From contig NZ_JBHUJS010000001.1 of NCBI RefSeq assembly GCF_042683405.1, forward strand, positions 372,001 to 436,000: 64,000 nucleotides of DNA. The letters are read 5' to 3'. A program made the position numbers and the translations under genes. Of this stretch, positions 60,837 to 64,000 are shown piece after piece; positions within the stretch are counted from its first letter, which is position 1; every line of letters starts with the position of its first letter. The notes beneath the pieces are model-generated. The model searched no databases, was not told the origin of the DNA, and saw nothing but the letters and a program-made list of their open reading frames with translations. The DNA is from Telluria sp042683405. GTDB lineage: Bacteria; Pseudomonadota; Gammaproteobacteria; Burkholderiales; Burkholderiaceae_D.

Positions 60837-62240
60837 TTGAAATCGTTTGTACAACGGGTGGCGCTGGCCGCCGCCCTGGCGCTGCTCGCAGCCGGCGCGT
60901 CCGGGGCACCTGCCGCCAAACCCACGGAACGCAGCAAGCAAAAGGCTGTGGCGGAGAAGTCGCGCGAGAACATCCGCGAGAAGCTCAGCGCGCTGAAGAA
61001 GGAGATCAGCCGCACCGAGGCGCAGAAGGAGGACGTGGCCGACGAGCTGGCGGAATCCGAGGAAGCGATCTCGGACGCCAACCGTTCGCTGCGCGAACTG
61101 GCCGAGGAAACCGCGCAGACCAACCAGAAGGTGCTGCAGCTGGAGGAAAAGCGCGCACAGCTTGCCGCCACGGTCGAGGCGCAGAAGCGCCAGCTTGCCC
61201 GGCTGCTCAAGGAGCACTACGTGGCCGGCAGCGAGGACCGCATGAAGCTGCTCCTGTCCGGCGACAACCCGAACCGCATCAACCGCGACCTGCAGATGAT
61301 GGCCTACGTGTCGCAGGCCAAGGCGCGCCTGCTCGATTCGCTGCGCGCCAACCTGGCCGCGGCGGAAGCCAATACGCAGGACGCGCTCAACGCCAAGGCC
61401 GAGCTGGACGAGATCGCGCAGGAAGAGCTGCAGCAGAAGGCAAAGCTGGAGCAGGAGAAGGCCAAGCGCGCGCAACTGCTCAGCACCCTGTCGCAGAAGC
61501 TGGTCACCCAGCGCAAGCAGGTGGGCAGCCTGGAACGCGACGAAGCGCGCCTCGGCCGCCTGGTGGACAACCTCTCCGTGCTGATCCGCGAGCAGCAGGC
61601 CAAGGCCGCAGCCGCCGCCAAGCGCCGCGAGGAACAGCGGGCCGCGAAGCTGGCTGCCGCCAAAGCCAAGGCCGAAGCGGACCGCATCGCCAAAGAGAAC
61701 GCGGCCAGGCCGGGCGCCAAGCCACCCGCGCCGTTCAAGCCGACCGACCCGATCGACGATGTCGAGCCGCCGAAGGTCGCCGCAGCGAAGGTCGAGGAAG
61801 AGGAAGTGCCTGAGGTGACGCTGGCCCCGGCCGCGCCGAACGGCAGCTTCGTGAACCTGAAAGGCCGCATGGTGGCGCCGGTGGCGGGCACGGTCGCGGC
61901 GCGCTTTGGCGCCAAGCGCGGCAACGAAGGACCGAGCTGGAAAGGCATGTTCATCAAGGCCAACGAGGGCGCGGAAGTGCGCGCTGTGGCGCAGGGCCGG
62001 GTGGTGTTCGCCAACTGGATGCGCGGCTTCGGCAACCTGATCATCGTCGACCACGGCAACGACTACCTGTCCATCTACGGGAACAACCAGTCGCTGCTCA
62101 AGCGGGCCGGCGACGCGGTCAAGGGCGGCGACGCCATCGCCACGGCCGGCAACACCGGCGGTAACGAAGAATCGGGTCTATACTTCGAATTGCGGCATCT
62201 CGGCCGCGCATTCGATCCGGCGAGCTGGGTCAAGTTCTGA
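60837..62240 (+). CDS. envC: Murein hydrolase activator EnvC-like protein
   Basis: The start is TTG at 60837 (MKSFVQRVALAAALALLAAG), giving a good signal peptide; gpmA ends 2 bases before. The 467-aa protein has a long coiled coil (about 40-260, KSRENIREKLSALKKEISRTE and following) and a C-terminal LytM domain (about 340-465). The usual second zinc histidine is replaced (DYLSIYGNNQSLL), and LYFELRHLG ends the fold. This degeneracy fits an EnvC-type activator of amidases at the septum rather than an active endopeptidase. Confidence 0.9.
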   Translation: MKSFVQRVALAAALALLAAGASGAPAAKPTERSKQKAVAEKSRENIREKLSALKKEISRTEAQKEDVADELAESEEAISDANRSLRELAEETAQTNQKVLQLEEKRAQLAATVEAQKRQLARLLKEHYVAGSEDRMKLLLSGDNPNRINRDLQMMAYVSQAKARLLDSLRANLAAAEANTQDALNAKAELDEIAQEELQQKAKLEQEKAKRAQLLSTLSQKLVTQRKQVGSLERDEARLGRLVDNLSVLIREQQAKAAAAAKRREEQRAAKLAAAKAKAEADRIAKENAARPGAKPPAPFKPTDPIDDVEPPKVAAAKVEEEEVPEVTLAPAAPNGSFVNLKGRMVAPVAGTVAARFGAKRGNEGPSWKGMFIKANEGAEVRAVAQGRVVFANWMRGFGNLIIVDHGNDYLSIYGNNQSLLKRAGDAVKGGDAIATAGNTGGNEESGLYFELRHLGRAFDPASWVKF

Positions 62241-62257
62241 CGAAGCGGGTGGCGCGC

Positions 62258-63682
62258 ATGAAATTGAAGAATCTGGGCCTGGTCGGCATCGGCATGGTGG
62301 CCGGGATCGCGGTCTCGGTGCAGTTCTCCGCCTTCGCCCAGAAGGGCGGGCCGGCCATGCTGCCGCTGGAAGAGCTGCGCCAGCTGGCCGACGTGTATAC
62401 CCTGATCCAGACCGACTACGTCGAAAAGGTCGACGGCGGCAAGCTGCTGTCCGACGCGATCGGCGGCATGGTCGCGTCGCTCGATCCGCACTCGGTGTAC
62501 CTGGACAAGGAAGCGTTCCGCGAAATGCGCGAGAGCGTGGAGGGCAAGTTCGTCGGCGTGGGCATCGAGGTCGCCAGCGAGGACGGCTACGTCAAGATCG
62601 TCGCGCCGATGGAGGATTCGCCGGCGTGGCGCGCCGGGGTCAAGGCGGGCGACCTGATCACCCGCGTGGACGACACGCCGGTGCGCGGGCTGTCGCTGGA
62701 CGACGCCATCGAACGGATGCGCGGCGAGCCGGGCAGCCGCGTCACGCTGACCATCGCCCGCCGCGGTACCGAAAAGCCGCTGCCGTTCACCCTCGTGCGC
62801 GAGGAAATCAATGTCAAAAGCGTCAAGGCGGCCTTCGTGGAGCCGGGCTACGCCTGGGTGCGCGTGGCGCAGTTCCAGGACGATACGCTCACCGAACTGG
62901 CGAAGAAGCTGCGCGAGCTGTACGCCAGGGACAGCGCGATCAAGGGCCTGGTGCTGGACCTGCGCAACGATCCGGGCGGCCTGCTGCCGGGCGCGATCGG
63001 GGTGACGGCGGCGTTCCTGCCGAAGAACCAGCCGATCGTCTCGACCGTGGGCCAGGTCGCCGATTCGAACCAGGTGTTCTACGGCCGCAAGGAATACTAC
63101 GTGGAGCCGGGCGAGGAGGATCCGCTGGCGCGCCTGCCGGGACAGCTCAAGACCGTGCCGCTGGTGGTGCTGGTCAACGCCGGTTCGGCGTCGGCGTCCG
63201 AGATCGTGGCCGGCGCGCTGCAGGACTACAAGCGCGCCGTCGTGATGGGTTCGCAGACCTTCGGCAAGGGCTCGGTGCAGACCCTGCGCCAGCTCACCGA
63301 GGACACCGCGCTCAAGCTGACCACCGCGCGCTACTACACGCCGAAGGGCCGCTCGATCCAGGCGCACGGCATCGTGCCGGACCTGCCGGTCGATGAAACC
63401 GCCGAGGGCGACACGGTCGATGCGCTGCTGATGCGCGAAGCGGACCTGGAACGGCATTTGGCCAACAAGTCCTCGCCCGAGTCGGCGCGCCAGGTGCGCG
63501 ACCCGGAAGAGGAACAGCGCGCGCTGGCGCTGCTGCGCGAGCGCGAGCAGTTCGAATACGGCAGCGCGCAGGACTTCCAGCTGGCGCAGGCGATCCGGCA
63601 CTTCAAGGGCCTGCCGGTCCAGTTGTCCAAACCGGCCGCGCGCGCCACGGTCGCAGCCGCCCCGGCTGCCGCGGTCAAGTAA
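62258..63682 (+). CDS. ctpA: C-terminal processing peptidase CtpA (S41)
   Basis: I chose ATG 62258 (MKLKNLGLVGIGMVAGIAVS, signal-anchor); a GTG at 62249 adds three residues. The 474-aa protein has an S41 N-terminal part (LADVYTLIQTDYVEKVDGGK, MVASLDPHSVYLD), a PDZ domain (about 85-165; FVGVGIEVASEDGYV, WRAGVKAGDLITRVDDTPV) and the catalytic Ser312 (NAGSASASEIVAG) with Lys337 (TFGKGSVQTLRQL), 25 residues apart as in Tsp/CtpA. It cleaves proteins near the C-terminus in the periplasm. envC-ctpA adjacency is common in proteobacteria. Confidence 0.93.
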   Translation: MKLKNLGLVGIGMVAGIAVSVQFSAFAQKGGPAMLPLEELRQLADVYTLIQTDYVEKVDGGKLLSDAIGGMVASLDPHSVYLDKEAFREMRESVEGKFVGVGIEVASEDGYVKIVAPMEDSPAWRAGVKAGDLITRVDDTPVRGLSLDDAIERMRGEPGSRVTLTIARRGTEKPLPFTLVREEINVKSVKAAFVEPGYAWVRVAQFQDDTLTELAKKLRELYARDSAIKGLVLDLRNDPGGLLPGAIGVTAAFLPKNQPIVSTVGQVADSNQVFYGRKEYYVEPGEEDPLARLPGQLKTVPLVVLVNAGSASASEIVAGALQDYKRAVVMGSQTFGKGSVQTLRQLTEDTALKLTTARYYTPKGRSIQAHGIVPDLPVDETAEGDTVDALLMREADLERHLANKSSPESARQVRDPEEEQRALALLREREQFEYGSAQDFQLAQAIRHFKGLPVQLSKPAARATVAAAPAAAVK

Positions 63683-63691
63683 TCCCGGCCG

Positions 63692-64000
63692 ATGAACGAC
63701 GAACAGCTGCTGCGCTACTCGCGCCACATCCTGCTCGACGACATCGGCATCGAAGGGCAGGAGAAGATCCTTGCCGCGCACGCGGTGGTGATCGGCGCGG
63801 GCGGACTGGGTTCGCCGGCCGCCATGTACCTGGCCTCCGCCGGCATCGGCCGCATCACGCTGGTCGACGACGACGACGTCGATCTCACCAACCTGCAACG
63901 CCAGATCGTGCACACCACGCAGCGCGTGGGCGCGCCTAAGGTCGAGTCGGCACGCGACGCCCTGCTGGCGATCAATCCCGACATCGAGGTCCTTGCGCTG
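63692..64000 (+). CDS. MoeB/ThiF-type E1-like adenylyltransferase (partial)
   Basis: The first 103 residues are present before the right edge. MNDEQLLRYSRHILLDDIGIEGQEK and the nucleotide-binding VIGAGGLGSPAAMYLASAGIG with LVDDDDVDLTNLQRQIVHTT are the hallmarks of MoeB/ThiF/HesA. It should adenylate a MoaD- or ThiS-like carrier. Whether it is MoeB or ThiF cannot be decided. It starts 9 bases after ctpA. Confidence 0.9.
   Translation, partial: MNDEQLLRYSRHILLDDIGIEGQEKILAAHAVVIGAGGLGSPAAMYLASAGIGRITLVDDDDVDLTNLQRQIVHTTQRVGAPKVESARDALLAINPDIEVLAL

Noticed and set aside
60837..62240. Active M23 endopeptidase
   Set aside because: Key zinc-ligand positions are replaced, so it is described as an EnvC-type activator.

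Overview
The window is GC-rich chromosomal DNA from a betaproteobacterium, most likely Oxalobacteraceae (Massilia/Telluria/Duganella type). This is inferred from an exosortase-A exopolysaccharide locus, a Tad pilus locus with an extra AAA+ gene, the petABC-sspA-sspB arrangement and the secB-grxC-rhodanese / gpmA-envC-ctpA neighbourhood. I could run no database search; family names come from recognising motifs and gene order.

Region 1 (1-15511) is an XrtA (exosortase A)-associated exopolysaccharide locus. A lipoprotein polysaccharide export gene and a secreted trypsin-like protease run leftward. Divergent from them is a tightly coupled rightward operon: an outer-membrane beta-barrel, a UDP-GlcNAc 2-epimerase, a NodB deacetylase, a FemAB-like acyltransferase, several glycosyltransferases, EpsI-fused exosortase A, an asparagine-synthase-type amidotransferase and a second deacetylase. 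Most junctions are ATGA-type or short overlaps. The left edge cuts another asparagine-synthase-like gene. No PEP-CTERM substrate lies in the window.

Region 2 (15515-28305) holds a small acidic protein, a MoaD/ThiS-like protein paired with an Asp-box propeller, the fused B12-dependent mutase IcmF, a giant indolepyruvate/2-oxoacid:ferredoxin oxidoreductase, a LysR regulator, and a convergent pair of c-di-GMP genes (HD-GYP and GGDEF) separated by a long imperfect palindrome.

Region 3 (28620-41957) is a complete-looking Tad/Flp pilus locus: flp pilin with a terminator, tadV, an AAA+ ATPase with a winged-helix-like N-terminus, rcpC/cpaB, rcpA secretin, a small lipoprotein, a TadG-like protein, three TadE-like pseudopilins (two are a recent tandem duplication), tadZ, tadA, tadB, tadC and a TadD-like TPR protein.

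Region 4 (41972-49889) is a mixed accessory/surface region: a DUF2807 protein, two tandem 66-aa secreted or membrane peptides of unknown function, a secreted GH13 enzyme, a hybrid PAS histidine kinase, a small lipoprotein, a TerC-family protein and a divergent NhaR-like LysR regulator.

Region 5 (49960-64000) is housekeeping: tRNA-Thr, sspB, sspA, the bc1 complex (petC, petB with an unusual PTWY Qo motif, petA), mscL, a DegS/DegQ-like protease, DUF2461, cupin, gpsA, an SH3 protein, secB, grxC, rhodanese, gpmA, envC, ctpA and a truncated moeB/thiF. Short palindromic repeats are scattered through the intergenic gaps. No insertion sequence, prophage or CRISPR array was seen.
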